Assembly (NCBI GenBank): GCA_933822405.4
Contig: CAKOGP040002269.1
Location: forward strand, 1 to 64,000
Direction of reading: 5' to 3'
Length of the DNA stretch: 64,000 nt
DNA from: Cylindrotheca closterium
Lineage: Eukaryota; Bacillariophyta; Bacillariophyceae; Bacillariales; Bacillariaceae
The position numbers and the translations under genes were made by a program. Shown here one piece after another: positions 40,706 to 52,373 of this stretch (position 1 is its first letter; every line of letters begins with the position of its first letter). Under the pieces are notes generated by a model. It was not told where the DNA came from and made no database searches. It was given only the letters and a program-made list of their open reading frames with translations.

Positions 40706-41372
40706 GAGGAATAAAAAGAAGAATGAAAAGTTGGAAGCATCCAGGAATGAATGGAAGAGAAATGATTGATTGGAACATTCAACAATGTCCTGGATGTAGC
40801 GGTGCTGGTACTGGAAATCTTTTCAAGTCATCGCAAACAGCATACAAGAGCTAAAGAGCGTATCAGAAGGGCGATGCTTGAAATGTAGATGCTATCCATC
40901 GAAAGAACCAAGCATCACTTTGAACTTTGACCACCAAGAAATAGTAGATTGATTCATTCGAACCAGCTGTTGGAATTGAAGCTGTTGTGAGGCTTGCATT
41001 AAAGATACCGGTACGGCGGATTGTGTATCAAAAGTCAAGCAGCGTAATTTTCACGGCTAGCAAACAATTTTCAATCCTCCACTCCAGTCTACCGGTATAT
41101 TGAACAACTCTTAACTTCCAGACCTTACTGTAATATTACTACTGAAACTTCAGAGATGGATCATTGAGATGATTGGATAAAATACTGTGTGGAATCGAAT
41201 TAGTCGACAATAATCCGAAACCTGAAAACTTGAAACGCATTGTTTTTTTTATACAGTCCCATTTTCAAAACACCACCACGGAAACTATACTGTACAGTAG
41301 GTGGACTATTACTACAAGTACTGTTTGTCAGGTGGTGCAGTTAACGCGACAGTATTTTACAGAAAGCAGAGA
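40706..41372. other. Intergenic, nothing recognised
   Basis: Two TACCGGTA-type motifs (about 41007 and 41089). No gene seen. Confidence 0.5.
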
Positions 41373-42529
41373 ATGCCCAAGAGCAAAGGAAAGAAATTCT
41401 ATGCGGTTGCCAAGGGCCGCAAAGTTGGAATCTTTCCAACATGGGATGAATGCAAAGCACAAGTGGATGGGTTTGGAGGAAGCCGATACAAGGGGTTCAA
41501 GACGGAGTCAGAAGCCAAGGAATTTATACAACAGTTTCAGGGCTCTGCTGTCTCCTTGTCATCATCTTTATCATCGAATGTGGTGATACCCGAGGCCGAT
41601 CGTAAGCGCAAAGGAACAGAGGATTCTGGCAATGATAAACGGAAAAAGGTCCGAGACAATGAAGCATCGTGCAACACAAGCACTTCAGATGCCGTCGCCA
41701 ATGGCCCGATCCATGCAAGAGGTGCCGCAGCCAATGGATTGACCTTTCACATTCATTTTGATGGTGGATCCCGTGGGAATCCTGGTGTTGCGGGTGCGGG
41801 AACTCAGATCGTCCTTTCCCGATCGACCACCACCACAACAACAAAGTCGTCCAGCACTTCCAATAATCGCTCTTCCAGTAGGACCACAAGTGCTGCGACC
41901 AAGCGGATACAGCAGTCGCAATCCAAAACTAGTGTCAAGCGGTTATGTAAGACTCTGATTCGTCAATACCTTGGGGATTCCCTTACGAACAATCAAGCCG
42001 AATATCAGGGCTTGGTAGGTGGGCTTGAGAATGTCTTGGAAGTCTTGCAGACACAAAAGTACCAATTGAGCAGCACTGACGAGTCTGTAGCCTTGATAGT
42101 TCAAGGCGATTCCAAATTAATTATTGAACAAGTCAGAGGTGCCTTTGACTGCAAGAGTCCCAAGCTCCAACCTTACTATCGCTCCGCCAAGAGACTGCTT
42201 CAGCAGATTCAAAAGGAGTGTCAACAACAGACAGGGCAACCCTGTCAGTTGACCTTGGAGCACGTATACCGCGAAAACAACAAAGTGGCAGACAGTAAGT
42301 TTTACAACAATGGGCCAGTTGCATATCGTGGATAGGTGGATATGAAACCCTCACCAGACGATCAATTTTCATTCTCGTTTTCTCAGGTCTCGCCAATAAC
42401 GCCATGGATGCAAAACGAAGCTGGACAACAAAGTATGAGGAGGAGGACGAAGAGAAAGCCAACACGGACAATGAAGAAGATGCTCAAGACGAGGAGCCTT
42501 CTGGTCCCGCTGGTTCGAAATGGGTCTAA
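41373..42529 (+). CDS. RNASEH1: Ribonuclease H1
   Basis: Exons 41373-42294 and 42387-42529, intron 92 nt (GTAAGT...CAG); 354 residues. The N-terminus (KKFYAVAKGRKVGIFPTWDE...GFKTESEAKEF) is the hybrid-binding domain of eukaryotic RNase H1. The catalytic domain has all four acidic residues in place: FDGGSRGNPG, NNQAEYQGL, QGDSKLI and, completed across the intron, NKVADSLANNAMD. It cuts RNA in RNA-DNA hybrids. An unusual insertion of about 50 residues, rich in Ser, Thr and Arg, lies between the first two core strands, and the C-terminus is an acidic tail. No clear organelle presequence is seen. The start was chosen at the first ATG before the hybrid-binding domain. Confidence 0.9.
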
Positions 42530-42847
42530 AGCACTTTGACGACAATCTTGTTGCTGTCTGTCATTCAGAAATTTTATCTTCCATTTTCGACAAGTTCTGC
42601 AGTAAGCTCCAGCTACAATCAGTATTTTATGCAAGCTTGACTATTTCGATTATAAAATCCCCATTGATTGTTCTTCCTCACTAAGTATGTATGCAAAACA
42701 AATACTGACATACATATTATGATCGAGCTCCTTTTCCAAATTTGCGATTATGCAAAGACGCTCTTCATTATTTTGACCTGGACACCTGTATTTGGTGCAA
42801 ATCCAGTGATCCAACGCCACGTGTTGTTTTTTTTCCGTTTCTCTCCT
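42530..42847. other. Convergent 3' spacer
   Basis: Lies between the RNase H1 and ABCG genes, which end toward each other. Nothing recognised. Confidence 0.4.
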
Positions 42848-45154
42848 CTAGTAAAACTTGAGTGCCTTTTGTCGCAAAATGAACAAGGCCCCCAATCGGA
42901 AGACAACAAACAATCCAATCAAGATCAGCCAATTCCACCATGTTTCATCTTCGGAGGCACCAACAGAGTTCAAGACTCTTTCGCAAGCCGCATCAGCTTC
43001 TCCACCTCCACAACCGTTTCCAAACTCTTCCACCATGATGATACGGATCGCCCAGGTCAATGAGCACAAGTATCGGGCCCATCGCAACCAGACGGGAATG
43101 AGTTCGGGTACTACAAAGAAACCAGCAAAAAGCATCTGTGGAACAAACAGAATGGGGAGCATTTCTTGACCCAACTTTGGATCTTCCACAGCGCAACCCA
43201 ATAGAACCGCCAGTGCGGTACTGGACATTGCCAAGGCATATACAGCAATATACATGATGCCAAAGGGACCATTCAGCGAAATCAAAAAGTAGTCAATCGT
43301 CAGGAGAAGCAAGACTTGAAGGGCCGTAAGAGAAGCCTCCATGGAAAGTCGCGCCATAAAGTAGGCAACGACGGAATAGTGGCTGGTGGAATATTCGCGA
43401 AGGAAAACTGGACGCTCCTCGGGGAACGCCAACAAGGCAGGTTGGGCAGTACCAAACATACTCATGAGGACCACCATGATCAAGGCGCCGAAATGGCTTT
43501 GCAAATTCTGTGGCTTGGCCTTGTCCGTGTTTCCAACGTCCAAAAAAATGATTCCAATCAAAACGGCCAAGAAAATAGTCAATCCGAATCGAGCTCCAAT
43601 CGAGGCCTTGTCCCGAGTAATATTTCTGATCTCTCTTGAGTACAAGAGATGCACCTGGGTCAATATGCCAGCTCTGATGTAGCTCTTATCATCCATTTCA
43701 TCGCTGTGGTGACCGGAGGCATCCTTGCCATCGACGAAAATCTCGGTATCTGGATCTGGCAAATGGCGTTTGTCTTCTGGGAAGAATCCACACGAAATCA
43801 ATTCCTCCCAGGGAACTGATTGTGCCACAGTCATAATCCAATCCGCTGGATTGTATCGAGGTGGCAATGGGTGCCCCCTCTGTTGAAAGTAAGGTTCAAT
43901 GTCGTCAACGGCTCCTTGGTACATGACCCGTCCCCTATTCAGCAAAATAAGTTGATCAAATTGATTGAAAATATCTGACGCAGGTTGATGAATGGTAAAC
44001 AATACGCTGGACCCAGCATGGGCCACTTTTTGCAAAACCCGACACACTTGCATGGCCGAAAAGGAATCCAAGCCGGAAGTGGGCTCGTCCAAAAAGACCA
44101 TGGCTGGCTTGACAACCAGCTCGACACCAATGGAAGTACGTTTGCGTTCTCCTCCTGAAATACCCTTCAGCAAGGCTCCTCCCACGAAGGTATCCGCGCA
44201 CTTTTCCAATCCCAATTCTTGCAACATTTTGTTGGTGAGCTTGATCAAAGTCTTTTCAGGGGTATCTTTTGGCAATCGCAATTTGGCCGAAAAGTAAATG
44301 GATTCGCGTGGTGTGGCGGTGACTTGAAGCGAATCATCTTGGGCCACAAAGGCAATGTGTTGCCGAACTTCAATCTTTTTTGGATCCACAACGTAGTTGT
44401 TCAAACGAATTTCTGACTGAATGCTGACCCGGCCCCGAGATGCCGCTCGACCAGCCAGAATGTTCAACAAACTGGTCTTTCCAGCACCTAAAGAAAGAAC
44501 AAATCATGATTGGACACAATAATAACAATAAAAAGCAAGGACAAGATGAGCGATTGAATACAGAATGTTCACTGCCACCGCATATTCTATCTTCTGCAAT
44601 TGCAACGTACCACTTGGACCCATAATGGCAGTCGTTTTACGCTGCGGCACCTCCCCCCACACACCCTCCAACAGGTATCGATCCTTCTCTCCATCCTTCT
44701 TTCCTGACAAGACCATGTTGATATCTCGCCACAATAGAGTCTTTCCCTCTCGCGTGGCAAAGGGATCATCCGAGCTGGCCAAGATGGAAGACTTTTTGCT
44801 GAGTAGAACCTTGGGATTTCGTCCAACCTCCAAATCTTGTTTGGCAAACGATGTTGTTTTTACTGCCTCAGGGATTCTTCCCAAACTGTAGCGTTGGTTC
44901 AGTTGCTCCTTAATCTCGCTATAGGCTTCGGATTCTGGTGGATCGGGAGCATGCTGTTCCTTATCAACCGCCTTCTTGGAAGCTTCCTTTTTCAGAGTGC
45001 TAGCCCTTTTGCTCTTTCGCTTGCCAGCAGCAGCAGCAGCAGCAGCAGATTTACGCTTTGCCTTCTTTGGTGATGGAACGTCACCAACTACTTCCTCGCT
45101 TGGTGCTTGTTCTGGGTTGTCCCCGACTGCTTCATCGTTCGCTCCGTCCGCCAT
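42848..45154 (-). CDS. ABCG-type half-transporter
   Basis: Exons 45154-44611 and 44487-42848, intron 123 nt, placed inside the Walker A motif (GPSG|AGKTS); 727 residues. The nucleotide-binding domain comes first, as in the ABCG/White family, with Walker A GPSGAGKTS, signature ISGGERKRTSIG, Walker B VFLDEPTSGLDS and H-loop TIHQP. About six membrane spans follow in the C-terminal 300 residues, including the ABCG-type Cys-containing outer loop (GNGCGGGEADAACE). Such half-transporters dimerise to export lipids, sterols or other hydrophobic compounds. The first 100 residues are unusual: acidic, then Lys/Ala-rich with a poly-Ala run. The start is the only upstream in-frame ATG. Confidence 0.92.
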
Positions 45155-45578
45155 GGTATTAATAATGAGTAGTGCTGTTGTTGGGCTACCGGTACCTCGA
45201 ATGAATAATGTGTGGAGCGCCTGCAAAATGTTGTGTGGGAACCATTATGCGAAAATGTTCGGTTTTGAGGCTCATGCAGAATAATCTCTTCTCGATTTTT
45301 GTTGAAGATTGACCAAACTTTTTGGCGAAGGACGAACACTGAGATTTGACTGACGTCAATGATGTTTGTTGATGTTTGTTGACATCACCGGGTTCCTTTC
45401 CTGGATTTTGCATGCCAACAATAATAGCCAACTGACACGTAAAGGTAAGAAACCAAGTGCCGACTCCCTCTCTAACGCTTGTCAAGTCATCAATCATTTC
45501 AAGGAAGCCTCACAACCACGAATCTGCAAGCTTCTTCACTTGTCAAGCAAGCAAGAGCATCCTTCAACACGCATCTTT
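45155..45578. other. Divergent spacer
   Basis: Between the ABCG start and a small membrane-protein gene. It has a TACCGGTACC motif at 45187 and a GATGTTTGTT repeat at about 45361-45378. No gene seen. Confidence 0.5.
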
Positions 45579-46259
45579 ATGAATACTTACAGTCAAGAAT
45601 TCACAGCACCATCCGACGAAACCGTTTCCGCAACAACTACCCTACCAGAACTTTCCGACCTTAATTCTTCGACCTCTACCTTTCACTCGAACTCGTCTAT
45701 TTCTTCCATTGACAGCGATACTACGGACGAAGTAGCTTCATCCTCTCCTGACTTCTTGTCACAGCAAGAACAAGAACAAACCAACAACAACAGAGGAACT
45801 ACTCGCACTCGCCCCTCCTTGGATACCAGAGCTTCTACTTCAACTTCCCGACGCTTCATTCAAGGTCGTCGGAATTATCGACTCAACCAAAGCACTGCCA
45901 CACGACGTATCAACACTAGCGTTCTTGTCCTCAACAACCTCCTACAGTTTTCCTTCTCTACCATTATGAACGCTGCCATTACTATTTTTGGAGTCGGGAT
46001 TGGTGTCGGCCTTATTTTGGCGGATTCCTTTCGATCACCAGGCACTACCAACAACAACAACAACAGCAGCAACAGCAACATCAATGCGTCGTCATTGTCG
46101 AATCATCATCATGTGCTGGAAGAACAGCAAAATCATGCCACCATTACCGTCTCGGCAGCAACACCAACTTGTCGGGCGACCATTCGAAGGGCCATGGATC
46201 GGATTCAAGAGGCACCGCCCATCAGCTTGGCGTCAATCTCAGCGCTGCCAGCACAATAG
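45579..46259 (+). CDS. Small single-pass membrane protein, function unknown
   Basis: 226 residues from the first ATG (45579); the open frame extends further upstream without an ATG. The N-terminal 120 residues are Ser/Thr-rich. A basic patch (RRFIQGRRNYRLNQ) precedes one membrane helix at about residues 137-158 (AAITIFGVGIGVGLILA), and an Asn-rich stretch follows. No family was recognised. Low-complexity composition makes homology calls unsafe, but the length and helix favour a real gene. Confidence 0.5.
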   Translation: MNTYSQEFTAPSDETVSATTTLPELSDLNSSTSTFHSNSSISSIDSDTTDEVASSSPDFLSQQEQEQTNNNRGTTRTRPSLDTRASTSTSRRFIQGRRNYRLNQSTATRRINTSVLVLNNLLQFSFSTIMNAAITIFGVGIGVGLILADSFRSPGTTNNNNNSSNSNINASSLSNHHHVLEEQQNHATITVSAATPTCRATIRRAMDRIQEAPPISLASISALPAQ

Positions 46260-46763
46260 ACAGCAGCAACCAAAGCAAAAGACAAAAGTTTAGTGTTACA
46301 GAAATATAGTGTTCTTGTTCTTTTTTAAAATAAAAAATGACACTCATACGTCATACGTAGGATCCAACACTAAATGCACATAATTGCGTCATCATCTATG
46401 AGTTGTGAAACTCAACAGCACTAGATATCAATCGCATTCTGGTCAGCAGATGTCAGAAAGACTTTAAGGTTACCTGAAGGAAATGATGGAATGTAGGATG
46501 GAATGAATTGTCATGCGTCAAAAACTTGATGGCTCTAAAAGGTATAATCTTCTCAGAAAAGAAATGGTAATGTACCAGACGAATTGAACCACTTTGTATA
46601 TTCAATGTATTTAAAATTAACTACGACTGACTCTATCATCAAGACACGGAATCTTTGTGGGCAACAAACTGTACCAACGGCAAAATCTTGACAAGAGAAA
46701 CACCACAGAGATTAAGTATGAGAACGACAGAGATGATGACGCAGATGTCAGGTTGGGCAACCC
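46260..46763. other. Convergent spacer
   Basis: Between the small membrane protein and the acyltransferase gene. No gene seen. Confidence 0.4.
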
Positions 46764-47675
46764 TTAGTTCTCCTTGGTGTAGTCTGGCAATACACTGTAG
46801 ATCGTATCAAAGCATTGATTCTTCAGTGGCTCCAATTCCTTAAAGTCCTTAGAATCGACTGGCTTGTGAATAGTCAAAATGATCGGTGCCACATCCTTTC
46901 CTCCCTGCAAAGGATACATGGAATTCCAGGCAGTTAGTGGGATCTCAATGCTAATTGGGACAATTTGACTCTTGTTTTCCATGGCAATCTTAAAGGCCCC
47001 GTCCTTGAAAGGGAGTCGTTCGCCCAATCTTCGAGTTCCCTGCGGAAAGAAGAACATGGGGACTCCTTCTTGAAGGGACTCGTTGGATTTAATGTAGAGA
47101 TTGCGAGCCCCAGTTGACGACTTGTTCTTCTTCTTCACTCGATCAATGAAGACGTGACCCCCAAAGTACATGAGTTGGCCCACACCGGGCAAGAAAAAGA
47201 CACTGCTCTTGGCAATCCATCGCCAAGATCGACACAGATAGTAGACAGCAGCAATGTCAAGTTGGGAATCATGATTGGCAATCATCACTGGTGCAGGAGA
47301 TCCTGGATTTTCAGGAGGGAGATTTTCCTTTCCTCGGATGATAACCTCGGGCCCAACGAATAGTCTAATGAGCAGTTGTCCAACCATGCGTTCTACGCCA
47401 TTGTGACAAAAGTCTCTCATGTTCATGTTTTTCTTTCCCATAAGGGCGCGTTTGAGCAATCCCAAAATGACACCAAGTTGAGTTCCGCCCATCCAGCAGA
47501 CGTTTAGCAAAAAGACCTTGATGAGGCCAAAGGGATTAATGGAAGGAAGCTTTTTGTTTTGCCATATTTTGCGTTCTTGTATCGTGGCTCCTGCGGATGC
47601 TCCCAAGAGCCAAAGATCAAAGAGAACAGCCACTGGTGCCACAATAAAGCTGATTATGATTCCAAGAACTCCCAT
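46764..47675 (-). CDS. 1-acylglycerol-3-phosphate acyltransferase (PlsC family)
   Basis: 303 residues from the ATG at 47675. The PlsC core shows block I NHDSQLD (about residues 133-139), with the catalytic His/Asp pair, and block III FFPQGTRRL (about 207-215), followed by the IVPISIEIP strand. Two hydrophobic stretches (about 1-30 and 45-75) anchor it in a membrane. The enzyme would acylate lysophosphatidic acid to phosphatidic acid in glycerolipid synthesis. Block III has Gln where most family members have Glu (EGTR), a change at a substrate-phosphate-binding position. Substrate and compartment (ER or plastid envelope) cannot be told from the sequence. Confidence 0.85.
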   Translation of the reverse strand: MGVLGIIISFIVAPVAVLFDLWLLGASAGATIQERKIWQNKKLPSINPFGLIKVFLLNVCWMGGTQLGVILGLLKRALMGKKNMNMRDFCHNGVERMVGQLLIRLFVGPEVIIRGKENLPPENPGSPAPVMIANHDSQLDIAAVYYLCRSWRWIAKSSVFFLPGVGQLMYFGGHVFIDRVKKKNKSSTGARNLYIKSNESLQEGVPMFFFPQGTRRLGERLPFKDGAFKIAMENKSQIVPISIEIPLTAWNSMYPLQGGKDVAPIILTIHKPVDSKDFKELEPLKNQCFDTIYSVLPDYTKEN

Positions 47676-48208
47676 TTTTTGGTACACGACGTAAGAGTTT
47701 CAGAGGATGGAGGTTTAGGTGGTTGTATCTTCACCTCGCTGAATTATACTGTAGTCTGTAGTTGCAGGTAGAGTGCAATTTTTGAAAATGATGCTGGTGC
47801 TGGTGGTTGGTTTTAGTTCTTGTAAAGTCCTTCGTGTGAAGCAGTCGAACCAGTCACAGAACCCAAACCCTTCTCATTTTTTCTAATCTACCTACCGGTA
47901 CGTGTACCTGGTACGTGTACTACCATGGTACCTGGTACTGTACCGTATGATGATTGATGTGTCGCTCTGATAAGAAGCAATTGGATGCGATCTCATCCAA
48001 TCTATCACCCGATTTGATTCAACACGTTGGTATACGATACGGTACCCCTTCTTGGGTTTATGAAATTTACATCTATTTTTATAAAACACATCCTGCTCTC
48101 AACAATCCTAGGACTACTGCTACATCGTTCATGTCATTTATTTTTCATTGATCGTTGCGACATCCAGAAGCAAGAAGCTTGGAGCTACCAGAATGGTGGA
48201 ATTACTAA
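47676..48208. other. Intergenic with dense GGTACC/ACCGGTA palindromes
   Basis: From 47890 to 47945 the sequence is largely made of TACCGGTACG, GTACCTGGTACGTGTAC and GGTACCTGGTAC units, giving overlapping inverted repeats. No gene seen. Confidence 0.6.
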
Positions 48209-48862
48209 TCATGCGGCTGCAGCAGTCTCGGCTGTTGCAGGAATACTCATCAGAAAGCTTTCCAATTGACGTATCCTCAAGTTGCATCCTCGGTCTATTA
48301 GCCGATGAACCGACTTCAAATACTCTGTGCACTCGTCGACGGACGTCACTCTACCGATCTTTTGCTCAATAGCAGCAATGTTGTTTCTTATGGCGAACTG
48401 AAACAAAACATTGTGACTAGTGGCATCTTGGATATAGGTCAACTCGTATAGCTTTCTAGCTTTGCGCAACGTTTGACGAGACTCGAAAGTATCTTCATTC
48501 TGCGAATCAGCCAGGAGGTGGTAGGCAAGGGCCACGTTGAAGATGAGAATAGGAGAGATAGTTTCAAGATCTGTTGCTATGGTAGGAAGGAATGCAATGC
48601 CGTGGGCGAAAACGAATGCATGATGATTTCGATCATTAGGAACATCACTGCCGTTTTCCGGTAGCATTTCGCATTGAAGGATACAGAGATCAAGATTCTC
48701 ATCGCTTGGGCTACGGTCGGAAATCCAATCTGCAGCTGCAGCAGCAGATGTCCGATGAGAATTCAAGGCTGTCAAGGCAGATTGAAGAGCGCTGGAAAAC
48801 TCTCGAGACCTGAGAAAAGCGACGGTTTCATTGTTCTGATCCATCACAGTAGTGCTTGTCAT
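48209..48862 (-). CDS. TPR-like helical protein, function unknown
   Basis: A 217-residue single-exon protein. The centre reads ILIFNVALAYHLLA, then a helix ending in LRKARKLYELTY and FAIRNNIAAIEQKIG, which has the helix pairing of a tetratricopeptide-type solenoid, with a Leu-rich end and poly-Ala C-terminus. No signal peptide or membrane helix. The precise family is not recognised, though similar short TPR-like proteins are common in diatoms. Confidence 0.65.
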   Translation of the reverse strand: MTSTTVMDQNNETVAFLRSREFSSALQSALTALNSHRTSAAAAADWISDRSPSDENLDLCILQCEMLPENGSDVPNDRNHHAFVFAHGIAFLPTIATDLETISPILIFNVALAYHLLADSQNEDTFESRQTLRKARKLYELTYIQDATSHNVLFQFAIRNNIAAIEQKIGRVTSVDECTEYLKSVHRLIDRGCNLRIRQLESFLMSIPATAETAAAA

Positions 48863-49217
48863 GATGAATCAGTGGCAAATTTGTGGGGTACTTGCACCAG
48901 GACAATGCGGACTTGAGGGCCGATCCCAGCTTTTTCCTTGCTATGAAAGTATAACAACTTCGCGTGGGTTCAAGAAAAAGGAATGTCGACACTTCGAAAA
49001 AAAACGAAAAACCACTTTGTTGATGATTTGGCCGCGTGCATGTTTCAAAATGCCGGGGAGAAGAATTGGTACACAGTATTCCCCCCAGAAAAACCGGTAT
49101 CCACAAAGATGAAATTGGAAGCCCTTTCATATTTTACGAAAGAAAGAGAATCTTGGGTTTTACGCGCCAGCGATATACAACCGCATTTATGTCCACTTCC
49201 TGTTTATTTCCTTATAT
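48863..49217. other. Intergenic, nothing recognised
   Basis: Upstream of the TPR-like gene and downstream of FBPase A. No gene seen. Confidence 0.4.
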
Positions 49218-50536
49218 TTACGCTACAGCAGACGCAGATGCGTTCTCATAAGCATCAATCACTTCTTGTACATCATTCTTTGACCCCAAAATGATTGGTA
49301 CTCGTTGATGGACATAGTCGGGCGTGATTTCCATCACTCGTTGCTTACCAGTAGTTGCCAATCCACCAGCTTGTTCCACAATGAAGGACATGGGAGCACC
49401 TTCGTATAAGAGTCGCAATTTCCCATTTGGATTCTTGGTATCACTTGGATATCCAAAGATGCCCCCATAGAGCAACGTTCTGTGGACGTCACCGACCATG
49501 GAGCCTATATATCGACTCGAAAAGGAGTTGCCCGATTTGCCTTCTCCCCTTTTCCATTTCATGACTGTATCTTGCAATGGCTGGTCCCACATGAAGGTAT
49601 TGGCCTCGTTCATGGAAATGATGGACGAGGTTTCAGGAATCTTCATAGCAGGGTGACTCAATATAAACTCTCCCAAGTTCTCATCCAAAGTAAACCCATA
49701 TGTCCCCGCCCCGAGCGTCAATACCAAAAAGGTAGAAGAAGAATATAGGCAGTAGGCGGCAGCCACCAGATTGTTACCGGCCTGTAATGTGTTGGCAAGG
49801 CACTGAGCTTCTTGCTCGGAGCATTCATCGTCTGTACAATCGTCGAAATCAATGGCACAAGTTTCGTCGTGTTCATAAATACCAATGATGGTTCCAGTAG
49901 GAATCCCCGCATCGACGTTGGAAGACCCATCCAATGGATCAAAGACACAAACATACTTTTCTGTGTCGGAAAAGATGGCTTCGTTCGGCAGAGAACTGAT
50001 CAAATCCAACTGAAATGTATAAGAGATGCTTTGTATTAGATATTCATCCCATTCTCAATATTTCTGATCTATCATGATGGAATAAAACTTACTGGCTCGT
50101 CTTCTTCTTCAGAAGCCAGCACACCTAATCGCCCTGTAAATCTTAGCGCTCTCTTTAGCAAATCGTTTGTAATCACATCCAACTTCTTTTGATCTTCTCC
50201 TTGAATATTAACTTCTCCTTGGTATCCCAAAGTCTCGGAACTAGGTAACTGCGATCGTTTAACCAAATTTGAAATAGCCTTGCAAGCAGTATCAATGGCT
50301 CCAAATAGAGTTCCCAATTCGCCGAGTTCTGGATTCAGCAAGACGACTTCGGACATGAATCGTTTCAGAGTGATTCCTGTCACATCGCAGACTTCATCAA
50401 AGACCGGAGCCTTGGCTTGATGAATTATGTGACGGGAATCAACATTCTTCGACAATGGATTGGCTGGAGAAAAGGACTCAACTCGTGACGCCAGAATCAG
50501 TAGGATTGTCGAGGAGAAGACTGCAATTCGGTTCAT
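49218..50536 (-). CDS. FBP: Fructose-1,6-bisphosphatase A, plastid-type
   Basis: Exons 50536-50093 and 50009-49218, intron 83 nt (phase 0); 411 residues. A signal peptide (MNRIAVFSSTILLILASRVES) is followed by Phe-Ser-Pro, fitting the diatom ASAFAP plastid motif. The catalytic parts are intact: LASEEEDEP, FDPLDGSSNVDAGIPTGT, SRYIGSMVGDVHRTLLYGG. Between them lies a loop with four Cys (ETCAIDFDDCTDDECSEQEA, then QC), at the place of the thioredoxin-sensing loop of plant chloroplast FBPase, so redox control is likely. The enzyme removes the 1-phosphate of fructose-1,6-bisphosphate in the Calvin cycle or gluconeogenesis. It faces paralogue B across a 326-bp spacer. Confidence 0.92.
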
Positions 50537-50862
50537 TTTTTGTTGCCGGAATTTTGCTCGGTCTAAGGAAGCGTGACTCTACCTATAATATGCAGGTTCG
50601 CACAATGATTTACTGGCTATTGTGATGACAGTGAGGAAGGTATCCACGAGTCTCCAATAGGGATGAAACTAGGTTCACCAAATTGTTGCCCAAGAAATAT
50701 ATTGAATCATCTTGGCTCATCATTTTCGTTGTGAGGCGCGCGTATTTTCAGGATATTGGATTCATTCGACTGTAGTATCTTCTTCATACCACATGACGCC
50801 TCGATTATGCTCCATCAATATACCTCTCTGCCGCACACAACATACAACGTTTTACTTTCAGC
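50537..50862. promoter_or_regulatory. Bidirectional promoter region of the FBPase pair
   Basis: 326 bp between the two start codons of divergent paralogous genes. Both promoters must lie here or overlap the 5' leaders. No inverted duplication of the spacer itself was noticed. Confidence 0.55.
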
Positions 50863-52373
50863 ATGAGGCTTTTCTTATCGGTTCTGTTCCTGACGATATC
50901 ATCAAGCAATGGATTCACAAATACCAACCGTTTCCGGCAACCTGAATTCCCACACTTCGCTTCCACAATGGAGGAGGCACCTTCCATGAATCGTCCTACT
51001 CTTAAGGCGCCCGTCTTTGATGAAGTGTGCGAGACCACAGGTGTGACTTTGACTCGATTCATGAACGAAGTGGCCATATTGAACCCAGAGATTGCTGAAA
51101 TTACAACTCTTTTTGGTGCGATAGACACCGCATGTAAGGCTATTTCCAATTTGGTCAAGCGGTCGCAGTTGCCCAGTTCTGAGACCTTGGGGTATCAAGG
51201 AAACGTCAATGTTCAAGGGGAAGATCAAAAGAAATTGGACGTTATTACGAATGACTTATTGAAGCGGGCACTTCGATTTACAGGACGATTAGGTATTTTG
51301 GCATCTGAAGAAGAAGACGAGCCAGTAAGTGAAAATTTGAGTTTTCTTCTATGTTATTTGAGACATGTTTCTCAAAATATCCTTTCTTGCTGTTGTATTG
51401 TTTTAAAATCAACTTCTACAATTGAAACAGGTTGATTTGATTGGAAATGCAGTTACCGATTCGGAAGAAATTGTTATTGATGAAGGAGAAAAGTATGTGG
51501 CCGTCTTTGATCCATTGGATGGTTCTTCCAATGTGGATGCTGGAATTCCAACGGGGACAATCATTGGGGTAAGCCAAACAGCCATGAGATGCTGAGAAAT
51601 TCAGAAAAAGTTCTGTGACAGCCATATCGTACCCATGAACCAACGTTTCTATCCCTATGCTCACTGCGTTTCCTATTCCTGTTCCTCTCTGTCTATTCCT
51701 GTTGTGTATTGCCTAGATCTATGAACACGACGACTGCTGTGAGATTGACTACGATTGCGTGGACGAAGAAGACTGTACTGAGCAAGAAGCACAATGTCTA
51801 GCCAACACACTCCAACCTGGAACCAACCTTGTTGCTTCAGCATACTGTCTATATTCCTCCTCCACTTTCTTGGTTCTGACCTTGGGCAATGGAGTCTACG
51901 TATTCACCTTAGACGAAACCATTGGGGAGTTTGTTCTTTCCAAACCAAACATCAAGATTCCAGAAGACTGCAAGATCTATTCCTTCAATGAAGCCAACCT
52001 AGAAAAATGGGATGAACCCATGCAAAAGGTAGTAAAGAGGTGGCGTGAAGGAACTGGAAAGTCGGGTGAGCGATTCTCCAGTCGGTACATTGGATCCATG
52101 GTTGGCGATGTCCATCGAACCTTGTTGTACGGCGGTGTATTTGGATATCCTGCAGATACCAAGAACACCAATGGTAAACTGCGACTCTTGTACGAAGGAG
52201 CTCCAATGTCTTTCATTATGGAACAAGCTGGTGGATTGTCAACTACTGGTAAGCGGCGAGTGATGGAATGTGTTCCTGAATACGTCCACCAACGGATTCC
52301 CCTCGTCATGGGATCCAAGAATGCCGTACAAGAGGTGATCGATGAATATGCGGAGTCGGATTCTGCCTACTAG
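50863..52373 (+). CDS. FBP: Fructose-1,6-bisphosphatase B, plastid-type
   Basis: Exons 50863-51324, 51431-51568 and 51717-52373, introns 106 and 148 nt, both phase 0; 418 residues. The signal peptide (MRLFLSVLFLTISSSNG) is followed by Phe, again like a plastid presequence. All catalytic segments are present (EEEDEP, FDPLDGSSNVDAGIPTGT, SRYIGSMVGDVHRTLLYGG). The regulatory loop has five Cys (DDCCEIDYDCVDEEDCTEQE, then QC). The first intron sits at exactly the same codon as in paralogue A (after EEDEP), while the second, after GTIIG, is absent from A. Most likely both enzymes work in the plastid; a split in compartment or redox response is possible. Confidence 0.92.
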
